Below are positions 16,217 through 26,316 of a DNA stretch of 64,000 nt, in pieces; positions within the stretch are counted from its first letter, which is position 1; each line of letters starts with the position of its first letter. This DNA is from an uncultured Bacteroidales bacterium. Its GTDB lineage: Bacteria > Bacteroidota > Bacteroidia > Bacteroidales > Paludibacteraceae. The DNA is taken from assembly GCA_944321895.1 (NCBI GenBank), contig CALUNA010000005.1:1-64000 (forward strand), read 5' to 3'. The notes under the pieces are model-generated. The model did no database searches. It was not told the DNA's origin and was given only the letters and a program-made list of their open reading frames with translations. A program made the position numbers and the translations under genes.

Positions 16217-18010
16217 ATGAACATAGAGAATATCCTTGCCTCGCTGGTACAAAGTTCCGTAAAATCGCTGTATGGCATAGACGCAACACCGGAACAGATA
16301 CAATTGTCCAAGACAAAAAAAGAATATGCAGGAAACATGACGCTTGTCACGTTCCCGTTCGTGAAACTGGCGCGCAAATCGCCGGAAGCCATCGGACAGG
16401 AAATCGGAGCCTACATGCAAGCACATTCGGACATTATTGCCGGCTTCAACGTGGTCAAAGGCTTCCTGAACCTGACACTCAACCCGCATTTCTGGATTGA
16501 AACCCTGAAAAAAATCCATGCCGATGCCGATTTCGGGAAACAGAAAGCAACGGAAAACGCGCCACTGATGATGGTGGAATATTCTTCCCCGAACACAAAC
16601 AAACCGTTGCACCTGGGACATATCCGCAACAACCTGCTCGGATACAGCATAGCCGAAATACAGAAAGCCAACGGCTGGAAAGTTATCAAAACCAATATCG
16701 TAAACGACCGCGGCATACATATCTGCAAATCCATGCTGGCCTGGCTGCGTTTCGGCAATGGCGAAACACCCGAATCATCCGGCAAGAAAGGCGACCATCT
16801 GGTAGGCGACTATTATGTCAAGTTCGACCAGGAATACAAAAAACAGGTCAAACAACTGATGGAAGAGCAACATCTGCCCGAAGAGGAAGCCAAGAAACAG
16901 GCTCCGTTGATGCAGGAAGCCCAGGCCATGTTGCTCAAATGGGAGCAAAACGACCCGGAAGTACGCGCCCTGTGGCAAAAAATGAACAGCTGGGTATATG
17001 CCGGATTTGATGAAACCTACAAAGCGCTCGGTGTTGATTTCGACAAAATCTACTACGAATCGGACACCTATCTGGAAGGCAAAAAGAAAGTGGAAGAAGG
17101 ACTGGAAAAAGGCATATTCTACCGCCGGCCGGATGGTTCCGTGTGGGCCGACCTGACCCAGGATGGTCTGGACGAGAAACTGCTGCTCCGCACCGATGGC
17201 ACATCCGTCTATATGACCCAGGACATCGGAACGGCCAAACTGCGTTTCGAAGACTACCCGATAGACAAAATGGTTTATGTGGTCGGAAACGAACAGAACT
17301 ATCATTTCCAGGTATTGTCCATCCTGCTTGACCGGCTCGGTTTTGCATGGGGCAAATCGCTGGTACACTTCTCATACGGCATGGTAGAACTGCCGGAAGG
17401 CAAAATGAAAAGCCGCGAAGGCACCGTAGTCGATGCCGATGACCTGATTGCCGACATGATTACGACAGCGCGGGAAACATCCACCGGATTGGGCAAATTG
17501 GATGACTGCACACCGGAAGAAGCCACCAACGTGTTCCGCATGGTCGGGCTCGGCGCGCTGAAATACTTCATCCTGAAAGTGGACCCGCGCAAAAACATGC
17601 TGTTCAACCCGAAAGAATCCATCGACTTCAACGGAAACACGGGACCGTTCATCCAATACACGCACGCACGTATCAGGTCCGTTTTACGGAAAGCCGCCGA
17701 ACAAGGCATCGCATTCGACAACTGGGATGCCAAGCCCGAAATTTCCGACAAGGAAATAACGCTGATACAACTGCTGGCGGAATTCCCCGCCATTGTCCGG
17801 CAGGCCGGCGACGAATTCAGTCCCGCGCTGATTGCCAACTACGTGTACGAACTGGCCAAGGAGTTCAACCAGTTCTACCATGACTTCACCATACTCGGCG
17901 AAACGGACACGGACAAAAAATGCCTGCGATTGCTCATTTCCGCCGACGTGGCCAAAGTCATCAAAACGGGCATGGGCCTGCTGGGAATCGAAGTGCCGGA
18001 ACGCATGTAA
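16217..18010 (+). CDS. argS: Arginyl-tRNA synthetase
   Basis: This 597-residue class I aminoacyl-tRNA synthetase charges tRNA-Arg in the cytoplasm. The N-terminal Add1 tRNA-binding domain (1-110) is followed by the nucleotide-binding HIGH motif, here PLHLGHIRNN in the segment SPNTNKPLHLGHIRN. The KMSK-equivalent loop is KMKSREGTVV. The C-terminal DALR anticodon-binding domain begins with the FIQYTHARIRSVLRKA stretch and runs to the end. Length is normal. It overlaps nothing upstream and converges with tatD, whose stop is only four bases away, so no independent terminator separates the two. Confidence 0.97.
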   Translation: MNIENILASLVQSSVKSLYGIDATPEQIQLSKTKKEYAGNMTLVTFPFVKLARKSPEAIGQEIGAYMQAHSDIIAGFNVVKGFLNLTLNPHFWIETLKKIHADADFGKQKATENAPLMMVEYSSPNTNKPLHLGHIRNNLLGYSIAEIQKANGWKVIKTNIVNDRGIHICKSMLAWLRFGNGETPESSGKKGDHLVGDYYVKFDQEYKKQVKQLMEEQHLPEEEAKKQAPLMQEAQAMLLKWEQNDPEVRALWQKMNSWVYAGFDETYKALGVDFDKIYYESDTYLEGKKKVEEGLEKGIFYRRPDGSVWADLTQDGLDEKLLLRTDGTSVYMTQDIGTAKLRFEDYPIDKMVYVVGNEQNYHFQVLSILLDRLGFAWGKSLVHFSYGMVELPEGKMKSREGTVVDADDLIADMITTARETSTGLGKLDDCTPEEATNVFRMVGLGALKYFILKVDPRKNMLFNPKESIDFNGNTGPFIQYTHARIRSVLRKAAEQGIAFDNWDAKPEISDKEITLIQLLAEFPAIVRQAGDEFSPALIANYVYELAKEFNQFYHDFTILGETDTDKKCLRLLISADVAKVIKTGMGLLGIEVPERM

Positions 18011-18014
18011 CCGT

Positions 18015-18605
18015 TCAGACAAGCGATTCTATTTCATCAATCGTCATATCACTCTCATCGGTTTCGCGGAAACGCCTGCCGATGGGAGTTTTTTGCAGGC
18101 TCTCCGCATTGAATTTCTCGCCGAAAGACAGGTAGAAACCTTGTTTCAACAGTTGCTCCGCCAGTTGCGGCTTTCCCCTGAAACCGTGCACGATAAAACA
18201 GAAACCAAGGTTGTCTTTTGAAGTTCCTGTTGCCGGACTGTCGGGAAATTGCCGTTTCAGCGCCAACAATTCGTTGAAGCAGCGCACACAATGCACAATG
18301 ACCGGCTTGTCCAGCCGCCGTGCCAGACGGATTTGCCGCAAAAAAACATCGGTCTGCAACGGGAGCGACGCTTGCGCATATTTGTCCAGACCACATTCGC
18401 CAACGGCAAAAACGCGCGGATCAGCAGCCAGACGTTCCAGCAAAGCCCAATCGACCGGTTCGTGCGCGTTCCACGGATGGACACCGACGGAAAACAAACC
18501 ATCCGTATCGGTTTGCAGAAGTTGTTCCGCCTCCGGCAGACTGAGATTGCGTACACTACCGATGCCGGCATTTGCACGATGCGTATGAATATCACGAACA
18601 AGCAT
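18015..18605 (-). CDS. TatD family metal-dependent hydrolase (short form)
   Basis: This 196-residue amidohydrolase-like protein has the TatD metal-binding blocks: DIHTHRA near the start, [11 protein letters not shown] in the middle, [13 protein letters not shown] and FIVHGFRG later. TatD relatives are magnesium-dependent 3'-5' DNases, though this short Bacteroidota form is not characterised. The ATG at 18605 gives the family start. A perfect promoter (-33 at 18638-18641, -7 at 18610-18617) predicts transcription beginning at about 18606, leaving almost no leader. Frames extending upstream to 18719 would run through both divergent promoters and are rejected. A longer TatD paralogue is encoded near 52 kb. 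Confidence 0.8.
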   Translation of the reverse strand: MLVRDIHTHRANAGIGSVRNLSLPEAEQLLQTDTDGLFSVGVHPWNAHEPVDWALLERLAADPRVFAVGECGLDKYAQASLPLQTDVFLRQIRLARRLDKPVIVHCVRCFNELLALKRQFPDSPATGTSKDNLGFCFIVHGFRGKPQLAEQLLKQGFYLSFGEKFNAESLQKTPIGRRFRETDESDMTIDEIESLV

Positions 18606-18609
18606 ACGG

Positions 18610-18641
18610 CAAAGATAAACAGAAAAACACGTTACGCCAAA
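18610..18641 (-). promoter_or_regulatory. Promoter for tatD, predicting a leaderless message
   Basis: On the minus strand TTTG (18638-18641), 20 bases, then TATCTTTG (18610-18617). The start codon follows four bases after the -7 box, so +1 should fall at or just before the ATG. Confidence 0.6.
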
Positions 18642-18649
18642 CACGCAAA

Positions 18650-18681
18650 TTTGTGCGGTTGGCTGAAAAAACGTACTTTTG
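18650..18681 (+). promoter_or_regulatory. Promoter for ahcY
   Basis: TTTG (18650-18653), 20 bases, then TACTTTTG (18674-18681) form a complete -33/-7 pair. The ahcY ATG at 18728 follows with a leader of about 43 bases, too short for a SAM or SAH riboswitch. Confidence 0.7.
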
Positions 18682-18727
18682 CAATCCGTTTCAAACGCAG
18701 AAAAATAAAAACAATTCATATCTGATT

Positions 18728-20143
18728 ATGGAAAAATTATTCTCTACGCTGCCTTACAAAGTAGCAGACATTACGTTGGCCGACTTCGGCCGGAAAGAAA
18801 TAGAGCTGGCCGAAAAGGAAATGCCGGGCCTGATGGCCTTGCGCGAAAAATACGGCGCACAAAAACCCCTGAAAGGTGCACGCATCATGGGGTCGTTGCA
18901 CATGACCATACAGACAGCCGTGCTGATTGAAACTCTGGTGGAACTCGGTGCCGAAGTACGCTGGTGCAGCTGCAACATTTACTCCACACAAGACCATGCG
19001 GCCGCCGCCATAGCCGCAAGCGGCGTACCCGTATTTGCATGGAAAGGCGAAACGCTGGACGAATATTGGTGGTGTACCTTGCAGGCACTGCACTTCGGAA
19101 ACGGCAAAGGGCCAACCGTGATTGTCGATGATGGAGGCGATGCCACACTGATGATACATGCCGGTGTTGCTGCCGAAAAAGATCCCCACACCTTGGACAA
19201 GGAAACACACGGCGAAGATGAAAAATGCCTGTACGCCCTGCTGAAGCAGGTTCTGCAGCAAAACGGTAATTTGTGGCGCAACATGGCAACCGAAGTGCGC
19301 GGCGTTTCGGAAGAAACGACCACCGGCGTACACCGCCTGTACCAGATGATGGAGAACCACACGTTGCTGTTTCCCGCTTTCAACGTGAACGACTCCGTGA
19401 CCAAATCGAAATTCGACAACCTGTACGGCTGCCGCGAATCACTGGCGGACGGCATCAAACGCGCCACGGACATTATGCTGGCCGGAAAAATCGTAGTTGT
19501 CTGCGGCTACGGCGATGTAGGCAAAGGATGCGCACGCTCCATGCGGGCATACGGTGCGCGCGTCATAGTGACGGAAATAGACCCGATTTGCGCCCTGCAG
19601 GCAAGCATGGAAGGCTTTGAAGTAACCACAGTGGAAGATGCACTGCCCGAAGGCGATGTGTATGTTACCACCACCGGCAACTGCGACATTATCCGCATTG
19701 AACACATCGAAAAAATGAAAGATGCAGCCATTATTTGCAACATCGGCCATTTTGACAACGAAATCCAGGTGGACAAACTGAAAAGCTATCCGGGCATCCG
19801 TTGCGTAAACATAAAACCCCAGGTGGACAAATACATTTTCCCAGACGGGCACAGCGTGTTGCTTTTGGCAGACGGCCGGCTGGTGAACCTCGGCTGCGCA
19901 ACCGGACATCCTTCGTTCGTAATGAGCAACTCATTCACCAACCAAACGCTGGCACAAATAGAATTGTACACCAAACATTATGAAACGGGCGTTTACCGCC
20001 TACCGAAACACTTGGATGAAGAAGTAGCACGGCTGCACCTGGAAAAATTAGGCGTGAAGCTGACGCGCCTGACACAAAAACAAGCCGATTATATCGGGGT
20101 TTCGGTCGATGGACCATACAAAGCCGAGCATTACCGTTATTAA
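18728..20143 (+). CDS. ahcY: Adenosylhomocysteinase
   Basis: This 471-residue NAD-dependent enzyme splits S-adenosylhomocysteine into adenosine and homocysteine, clearing the inhibitory product of methyl transfer reactions. The N-terminal substrate domain has [16 protein letters not shown] and [13 protein letters not shown]. The NAD-binding Rossmann block is [17 protein letters not shown]. The C-terminal KAEHYRY tail is the one that completes the partner's NAD site in the tetramer. All blocks are complete. The ATG at 18728 is fixed by the promoter upstream and by the conserved beginning; the gene ends with its own terminator. Confidence 0.97.
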   Translation: MEKLFSTLPYKVADITLADFGRKEIELAEKEMPGLMALREKYGAQKPLKGARIMGSLHMTIQTAVLIETLVELGAEVRWCSCNIYSTQDHAAAAIAASGVPVFAWKGETLDEYWWCTLQALHFGNGKGPTVIVDDGGDATLMIHAGVAAEKDPHTLDKETHGEDEKCLYALLKQVLQQNGNLWRNMATEVRGVSEETTTGVHRLYQMMENHTLLFPAFNVNDSVTKSKFDNLYGCRESLADGIKRATDIMLAGKIVVVCGYGDVGKGCARSMRAYGARVIVTEIDPICALQASMEGFEVTTVEDALPEGDVYVTTTGNCDIIRIEHIEKMKDAAIICNIGHFDNEIQVDKLKSYPGIRCVNIKPQVDKYIFPDGHSVLLLADGRLVNLGCATGHPSFVMSNSFTNQTLAQIELYTKHYETGVYRLPKHLDEEVARLHLEKLGVKLTRLTQKQADYIGVSVDGPYKAEHYRY

Positions 20144-20154
20144 AAAATACAACA

Positions 20155-20190
20155 CAAAAAGCTGCAAACTATCCAGTTGCAGCTTTTTTT
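20155..20190 (+). terminator. Rho-independent terminator of ahcY
   Basis: AAAAAGCTGCAA pairs with TTGCAGCTTTTT across a nine-base loop, followed by further T residues. Confidence 0.8.
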
Positions 20191-20267
20191 GTCAAAATCG
20201 CCACAGAAATGTAGGGAACAGCAATTTTATCTACATTTGTCTATATGAAAAACATACGCGAATTCCC

Positions 20268-20275
20268 TATATTTG
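20268..20275 (+). promoter_or_regulatory. Promoter -7 box for the BspA-like gene
   Basis: TATATTTG matches TAnnTTTG, 29 bases before the chosen ATG at 20305. A second possible box, TACATTTG, is at 20232-20239. The nearer box lies inside the longer reading frame, supporting the later start. Confidence 0.5.
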
Positions 20276-20304
20276 CAAACGATAATCCACAATTTCAACA
20301 AGCT

Positions 20305-23300
20305 ATGAAAAAAGATTTACTTATCATTGCCTTTACGCTGCTTGCAGCAGGCGGCATTGGGGCGCAACAAAACATCGATTTGCAGAGCAGAATTTCCAGC
20401 TGGCAAAACCCTCAAACAAAACCATTCCCTGAAAAGGCACTACAAAGGGAAGAACTTATTCGGGCAACCAACATGCCGGTTTCATTGAGGGCAGACGGAG
20501 CCGAAGCATTGGTGTTTACCATCGGCGACTTGACCTATTCCGTAACTGATGAAGCCAATCAAGAAGCAACAATAACCGGTTGCACGGTAACAGCTACTAC
20601 TGTGACTATCCCCGCCACCGTAACTTACAACGGCGTGGAGTACAGCGTGACAGGTATTGCAGAACTGGTCTTTACCAATTGTTCGGCATTGACAGCAATC
20701 GAAGTTGCTCCTGAGAACGCCCATTACAGCTCGCTGGATGGCGTATTGTTCAACAAGGACAAAACGGTACTTGTCCAATATCCGATAGCCAAAGCGGGTA
20801 ACACTTACACCATCCCAAACAGCGTGGACAGCATCGGCAACAGGGCTTTCCAGTTGTGCTCCACACTTACGCAAATAACTATTCCGGAAAATGTGACAAA
20901 GATTGGCGAATGGGCTTTCGCAGGCAGCGCACTCACGCAGGCTACCGTTCCAGGCAGTGTGACAAGCATCGGCATCGGGGCTTTCCAGGAATGCTCGGAA
21001 CTGACAGAAGTTACCCTGAACTGCTCAAATCTCGGTGAGCAAATGTTCGCACTGGACTCCAAACTGACGACCGTAAATTTACAGGATAATGTAACCAGCA
21101 TTGGTAATTTTGCATTCTACTCCTGCTCAGGGATTCAAGGGATAACCATTCCCAACAGTGTAAATAGCATTGGAAATTCGGCATTTTACTATTGCTCCGC
21201 ACTTGCAGAAATAACCTTTCCTGAAAACTTGGCCAGCATAGGAAATTATGCGTTTGAGGGTTGCCATGCACTTACACAAATAACTATTCCCAACAACGTA
21301 ACACATATCGGGGAAGGAGCCTTCTACGCCTGCGCCATGCTGGAAACAGTAACCATAGGCAACGGTGTAACCTACATGGGATTCAATGCATTTGCATATT
21401 GTGCCGCATTGACAGAAGTCAACCTGAGCTGTCCAACCATAGGCCAGCAAGCCTTTGCTGCCTGTGAAAAACTAACCACCGTCAACCTTCTGGATGGTGT
21501 GGAAAACATCGGAAGCTATGCATTCGCTTATTGCCCATTTACAACAGTAAGCATACCCAACAGTGTAACGAATATCGGATATGGAGCTTTCTACGAATGT
21601 ACCACATTGACACAAGTGACCATAGGCAACGGCGTGGAAACTATTGCCCAAATGGCATTTTTCAATACCGCATTGTTAAATGATGCAAGCAACTGGACTG
21701 ATAACGTATTATACATAAACAACTACCTGATTGCCGCGAATACGGACATAAGCGGCAACTATACCGTAGCGGACGACACACGGCTGATAGCAGACGGAGC
21801 ATTCCAGAATTGCAGCGAACTGACAGAAGTAACCATACCGGCAAGTGTAATCGGCATAGGAGAATCTGCTTTTGCTGCTTGCAGTAAGTTAGTTGTCCTG
21901 AATGTGCAGGCAACTATCCCGCCGGTAATAACCAACAACACTTTCAACGGTGTAAGCAAAGATATCCAACTGAACGTGCCGGCAGGAAGCATGGATGCGT
22001 ACATGGCCGATCCGAACTGGCAAATCCTGTTCCAGATTATAGATGGCAAGATAACCGGCACATGCGGCAATGACCTGACCTGGGAACTCGTCATTGAAAC
22101 CGGTACACTCACCATTTCCGGCACAGGAAGCATGTTTGATTTTGAGATTGACAACCTGCCCGGCTGGAATCCTTACAGCGCATATATTTCAACGGTCAGC
22201 TTGCCCGAAGGTATTGAAAATATCGAGGACTACTCATTCTATCAATGTTCCGCGCTCACACAAATCAATTTCCCGAACAACATCACAAGAATTGGCGACT
22301 GGGCCTTTATGGGTTGTTCCTCACTGGCAGAAATAAACCTGAACAATGGCATAACCAATATCGGGCAATATGCATTTTCCGGCTGCTCCTCACTTAAACA
22401 AATAGACATACCGGAAACAGTAACAGAGATTGGTAATGGAGCGTTTGACGCCTGCTCCGCACTCACGGAAATAACGATTCCAGGCAAGGTGACTGACATC
22501 AGATATGGAATGTTCTATGGATGTTCCGCATTGGAACAAATCGCCCTCCACAATGAAGTAACAAGCATTGGAGACTATGCGTTCTACGAATGCAAAGCCC
22601 TAAAAAGCATAATTATCCCCGACAAGGTAACAAGCATTGGTATTATGGCATTCTGTAACTGCCAGGCACTTGAACAAATAACCATAGGGAATAACGTGAC
22701 CAGTATTGGACAATCTGCATTTTATGGCTGTTTCGCGGTTAGGCAAATAATCATTCCTGAAAACGTGGCAAGCATTGGAACACAAGCATTCGACGGATGT
22801 ACCGCACTCACAAAAGTAAACTGGAATGCCATCCACTGCGGAGAAACCATAAATGGTGGATACATATATCCGCCTTTCCTTAATATTGCGGCCAACATTA
22901 CGGATTTTACGTTTGGTGAACAAGTGGAATACATTCCCGTCGGCTTGTGCTACGGAATGAGTGGACTTACGCAAATAACCATTCCTGAAAACGTGACAAA
23001 TATTGGAACACAAGCATTCGACGGATGTACCGCACTCACAAAAGTAAACTGGAATGCTGTCCGATGTGGAGATTTCATAGATGGCGAAACATATTCACCT
23101 TTCCTTAATATTGCGGCCAACATCACGGATTTTACGTTTGGTGAACAAGTGGAATACATACCCAAGGCATTGTGCTACGGAATGGCCATTACGGAAATAA
23201 CCATACCCGGCAGCGTAACAAATTTTGGGCTGCAAGCATTGGATGGTTGCTCCGCACTTACAAAAGTAAATTGGAACGCTATCCATTGTGAGCCCATTTA

Positions 23301-23844
23301 CGCCGATGGCGGATTTTATCCTTTCTTCAATGACGCAGAAATCAACATCACGGAATTCACATTTGGTGAACAAGTGGAATATATTCCCATCGGCTTGTGC
23401 TACGGAATGACCAAACTTACGCAAATAACCATACCCGGCAGCGTAACAGAAATTGGGGATTACGCATTTCACAATTGCTCGGCCATTTCACAAATGACCG
23501 TCAAGCCCATTGTGCCGCCCGTCGTAGTATCCAGCACCTTCTATAATGTATCTCGCAACATCCCGGTATATGTTCCCGACGGCTATTTGCAAGACTATCA
23601 GAATGCTGAAGTCTGGAAAGAATTCCTGCTGCAAACCACATCGGCTACTGCTCTGCAAACAACTGCCTTGCCGGAGAGCATAAGCGTGTACGGCGGCATG
23701 TTGCACAACCCGCAGGGATTGTCCGTGAGCATCTATGACATGCAGGGACGCCATATATACAGCGGTACGGAAACCAATATAATCCAGCCCGCAGGCATAT
23801 ACATAGTGCGTTGCGCCGGCACAAACAGCAAAGTGATATTCTGA
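20305..23844 (+). CDS. BspA-like leucine-rich-repeat surface protein with C-terminal sorting-type domain
   Basis: This secreted protein of 1179 residues has a signal peptide (MKKDLLIIAFTLLAAGGIGAQ). It is built mostly of about 30 repeats of the LRR_5/BspA type, each like SVTSIGNYAFEGCSALTQIT. Two repeat blocks are separated by a different module around residues 590-640 (GTCGNDLTWELVIETGTLTI, as in many BspA relatives). The last 70 residues (SIYDMQGRHIYSGT..., PAGIYIVRC) resemble a type IX secretion sorting domain, so the protein is probably exported by that system and surface-bound. BspA proteins bind host matrix proteins or other bacteria. The third quarter contains near-identical 76- and 74-residue repeats. 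Ligand unknown. Confidence 0.88.
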   Translation: MKKDLLIIAFTLLAAGGIGAQQNIDLQSRISSWQNPQTKPFPEKALQREELIRATNMPVSLRADGAEALVFTIGDLTYSVTDEANQEATITGCTVTATTVTIPATVTYNGVEYSVTGIAELVFTNCSALTAIEVAPENAHYSSLDGVLFNKDKTVLVQYPIAKAGNTYTIPNSVDSIGNRAFQLCSTLTQITIPENVTKIGEWAFAGSALTQATVPGSVTSIGIGAFQECSELTEVTLNCSNLGEQMFALDSKLTTVNLQDNVTSIGNFAFYSCSGIQGITIPNSVNSIGNSAFYYCSALAEITFPENLASIGNYAFEGCHALTQITIPNNVTHIGEGAFYACAMLETVTIGNGVTYMGFNAFAYCAALTEVNLSCPTIGQQAFAACEKLTTVNLLDGVENIGSYAFAYCPFTTVSIPNSVTNIGYGAFYECTTLTQVTIGNGVETIAQMAFFNTALLNDASNWTDNVLYINNYLIAANTDISGNYTVADDTRLIADGAFQNCSELTEVTIPASVIGIGESAFAACSKLVVLNVQATIPPVITNNTFNGVSKDIQLNVPAGSMDAYMADPNWQILFQIIDGKITGTCGNDLTWELVIETGTLTISGTGSMFDFEIDNLPGWNPYSAYISTVSLPEGIENIEDYSFYQCSALTQINFPNNITRIGDWAFMGCSSLAEINLNNGITNIGQYAFSGCSSLKQIDIPETVTEIGNGAFDACSALTEITIPGKVTDIRYGMFYGCSALEQIALHNEVTSIGDYAFYECKALKSIIIPDKVTSIGIMAFCNCQALEQITIGNNVTSIGQSAFYGCFAVRQIIIPENVASIGTQAFDGCTALTKVNWNAIHCGETINGGYIYPPFLNIAANITDFTFGEQVEYIPVGLCYGMSGLTQITIPENVTNIGTQAFDGCTALTKVNWNAVRCGDFIDGETYSPFLNIAANITDFTFGEQVEYIPKALCYGMAITEITIPGSVTNFGLQALDGCSALTKVNWNAIHCEPIYADGGFYPFFNDAEINITEFTFGEQVEYIPIGLCYGMTKLTQITIPGSVTEIGDYAFHNCSAISQMTVKPIVPPVVVSSTFYNVSRNIPVYVPDGYLQDYQNAEVWKEFLLQTTSATALQTTALPESISVYGGMLHNPQGLSVSIYDMQGRHIYSGTETNIIQPAGIYIVRCAGTNSKVIF
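22770..23470 (+). repeat. Long near-identical tandem repeats inside the BspA-like gene
   Basis: A segment beginning near GCATTCGACGGATGTACC recurs at 22786, 23014 and, more diverged, at 23236. Periods are 228 and 222 bases (76 and 74 codons). The repeats include the coding stretch NITDFTFGEQVEYIP in each copy. Both periods are multiples of three, so changes in copy number would keep the frame. Confidence 0.75.
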
Positions 23845-24232
23845 AAACAGGATATCTGGTAATTGTCTTATTCGGGCGGGGCGTTTCTGTTCCGCCCGAA
23901 TCTTTATTTCCCGCCGTAAGGCACGGATTGCAGTGTCATGCCTTTCCAGCATCCCGCATTTGATGCAAACATTTGACACAAGGAAAGCAAACCCTGCGGA
24001 TGGAAACGCACACGGTCTCGTAAGGACGCACGTTACGCTTGTATTTTCTACAAAAAAAGAGAATAGAACGCCGCAGCCGAACTGCCTTCAAGTTGACATG
24101 GACACGTTGGACGTGGCCTGTCAGGCGGAAATGACACGGCGGAAACAACAAGCCGGAAAAGAAACAATGAACAATTGGAGGAAATCTCGTAAAAATTCTA
24201 CTGATTACCGTTTTACCATTCTTCCAGCCAGA
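23845..24232. other. Intergenic stretch between convergent genes
   Basis: Apart from the hairpin at 23870-23901, about 330 bases hold no reading frame with family-like sequence and no promoter box on a useful strand. It separates two convergent genes. Confidence 0.5.
23870..23901 (+). terminator. Terminator after the BspA-like gene
   Basis: ATTCGGGCGG (23870-23879) pairs with CCGCCCGAAT (23892-23901), a 10-base stem followed by CTTTATTT. Confidence 0.7.
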
Positions 24233-25654
24233 TCAATAGTTCCGTTTGCGCTTCCAAACAACAAAAGCAACCAATGTTGCAAAGACAACGATTGCACAAG
24301 CCATATTTCCTATCCAGCCGGGCAAGCCGAAACCCTCGGGCGCAACGAGGATATAGCACACGCTCACTGCTGTCATGAACAGTGCCGGAATAATTGCAAC
24401 ATAAAAATTCCTGTGCTGACGACACAGATACACTGTTATCGCCCACAGGGTAAATACGGCCAGCGTCTGGTTCGTCCATGCAAAATAACGCCACAAGATA
24501 TCAAAGTTTATTTGCAAGACTACGAAAGTAAGCAGAAAAATAGGCACCGACACAAGCAGGCGTTTCCTGATCGGTTTCTGGTCTATGTGCAGGAAATCGG
24601 CGGCAATCAGACGTGCGGAACGCAAGGCTGTATCGCCCGATGTAATCGGCGCGGCAATAACGCCGAGCATGGCCAGCAATCCGCCAAACCTACCCAGCCA
24701 TGTCCGGGATATTTCATCGACCACTTCCGCAGCCTTGTTGGCCGTTGGCGGCAACTCCGAAACAAACTTCTGCAATCCGTCTATTGACCCCCAAAAACTG
24801 GATGCCGCAGCCGCCCATATCAGCGCGACAACACCTTCGGCTACCATGGCACCGTAAAACACACGACGCCCGTAACGTTCGTTCTGTACACAACGCGCCA
24901 TCAAGGGCGACTGTGTGGCATGAAAACCGCTAATGGCACCGCAGGCTATCGACACGAACATCATCGGGAATATGGGCAGATTGCCCGGCTGCTTGTTTTC
25001 CAAGCCATCGAACACTTCTGGTATCGGTGCGTTATTCACGAACAATGCCACCAGAATACCGACCGCCATGAACAGCAACGCAACTCCGAATATCGGATAA
25101 ATACGGCCAATCAGTTTGTCGATAGGCAACAGGGTTGCAAGTACATAATATGCAAAAACGATGGCAATCCAAACCGTGACACTGATTTTCGGTGTCAAAC
25201 CTGCCAACAGGCCTGCCGGTCCCGACACGAACACAGCTCCCACCAGAATCATAAGGAAGAGCGAGAATATGCGCATGGCTTGTTTGACACCGTTGCCCAG
25301 CTCCTGCCCGATCAGTTCCGGCAAGCTCGCACCGTTGGCGCGAATGGACATCATGCCGGACAGGTAGTCGTGCACCGCACCGGCAAAAATTGTCCCGAAC
25401 ACAATCCACAGAAAAGCCGCCGGCCCGAACATGATACCCATAATGGCACCAAAGATAGGGCCCAGACCCGCGATATTCAGAAACTGTATCAGGAATATAC
25501 GCCACCAGGGCAACTGAACGTAATCAACACCATCGGAATTAGCAACAGCAGGTGTTGTGCGAGACGGATCCGCACCAAAAACTTTTTCCATGAACCTGCC
25601 GTACAAGACATAACCCGCGACAAGCAAAACCAATGCTATGACAAATGAATACAT
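24233..25654 (-). CDS. cstA: CstA family transporter (carbon starvation protein)
   Basis: This 473-residue polytopic membrane protein belongs to the CstA family. It shows the family blocks DYVQLPWWRIFLIQFLNIAG, FGPAAFLWIVFGTIFAGAVH and SGFHATQSPLMARC. About twelve hydrophobic segments span the protein. CstA relatives import peptides or pyruvate during carbon limitation; this short form (E. coli CstA has about 700 residues) is common in Bacteroidota. It is the last gene of a long leftward run, 21 bases after an outer-membrane protein gene. Substrate is not deducible. Confidence 0.9.
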   Translation of the reverse strand: MYSFVIALVLLVAGYVLYGRFMEKVFGADPSRTTPAVANSDGVDYVQLPWWRIFLIQFLNIAGLGPIFGAIMGIMFGPAAFLWIVFGTIFAGAVHDYLSGMMSIRANGASLPELIGQELGNGVKQAMRIFSLFLMILVGAVFVSGPAGLLAGLTPKISVTVWIAIVFAYYVLATLLPIDKLIGRIYPIFGVALLFMAVGILVALFVNNAPIPEVFDGLENKQPGNLPIFPMMFVSIACGAISGFHATQSPLMARCVQNERYGRRVFYGAMVAEGVVALIWAAAASSFWGSIDGLQKFVSELPPTANKAAEVVDEISRTWLGRFGGLLAMLGVIAAPITSGDTALRSARLIAADFLHIDQKPIRKRLLVSVPIFLLTFVVLQINFDILWRYFAWTNQTLAVFTLWAITVYLCRQHRNFYVAIIPALFMTAVSVCYILVAPEGFGLPGWIGNMACAIVVFATLVAFVVWKRKRNY

Positions 25655-25675
25655 GCTTTTCTATAACTTATTTCA

Positions 25676-26308
25676 TCAAAAACGTGAACCGATACCGGCC
25701 GTGACGAATCCCCTGCTCCCGACACCCAGTTCCAGCAGGCCGTACACCTTGTTCCCGAAACGGAAACCGGCGCAGGTAACCTGGAATGTAGGCAGGAATG
25801 TCGTATAGCGTGTCGGCTTCTCTTCCCGGGTTTCCTTGAAATATTCCCCATGATCACTACAAATGAACAAACCGGTAGCCAGACTGGAATACATGCCGAA
25901 ACGCTCGCGGTTGATATATTCAAAACGGACAACAGGCTGGATGCACAGCGCATGAGCGGCATACGGGCCGTATGTGTCGCCGGTTTCCTTGTTGGACGCC
26001 TGCTTGAAGATTCCCGAATAGAAAAAGTCGCCGCCCACCTGCAACCACTTGTTGAACGCATAGTAGTAGCTCACCGAAAACACCGGCAGGGACACATTGC
26101 GGTCAATCGACAACTCGCCGGACAGCAAGCCGTAATGGCCGGTCAGCAGCAGGTTGGAAGTCAGGTTCAATAGAACAGGGTCACCAATGGCCACCTGCAC
26201 ATGATGGCGCGGAAAAACGTCGGCTTCCTGTTCCTGGGCTTGCACCGGCCAGTAGGCACACAGCAACATTGCGCCCACGATAACGATTCCTTGTTTTATT
26301 TTCCCCAT
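25676..26308 (-). CDS. Predicted outer-membrane beta-barrel protein
   Basis: This 210-residue protein has an N-terminal signal peptide (cleavage after about residue 24, PVQAQ). The remaining sequence has alternating polar and aromatic strands such as SVSYYYAFNKWLQVGGDFFY, and it ends in GIGSRF with a C-terminal Phe, as in barrel proteins. It has eight bases to the MFS gene upstream and 21 to cstA downstream, so it is likely co-expressed. No specific family was recognised; it might be a small porin-like partner of one of the neighbouring transporters, but this is only positional. Confidence 0.65.
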   Translation of the reverse strand: MGKIKQGIVIVGAMLLCAYWPVQAQEQEADVFPRHHVQVAIGDPVLLNLTSNLLLTGHYGLLSGELSIDRNVSLPVFSVSYYYAFNKWLQVGGDFFYSGIFKQASNKETGDTYGPYAAHALCIQPVVRFEYINRERFGMYSSLATGLFICSDHGEYFKETREEKPTRYTTFLPTFQVTCAGFRFGNKVYGLLELGVGSRGFVTAGIGSRF

Positions 26309-26316
26309 AATGTGCG

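Noticed and set aside
18682-18727. Possible SAM or SAH riboswitch in the ahcY leader
   Set aside because: The predicted leader is about 43 bases, too short for these structures, and has no paired regions.
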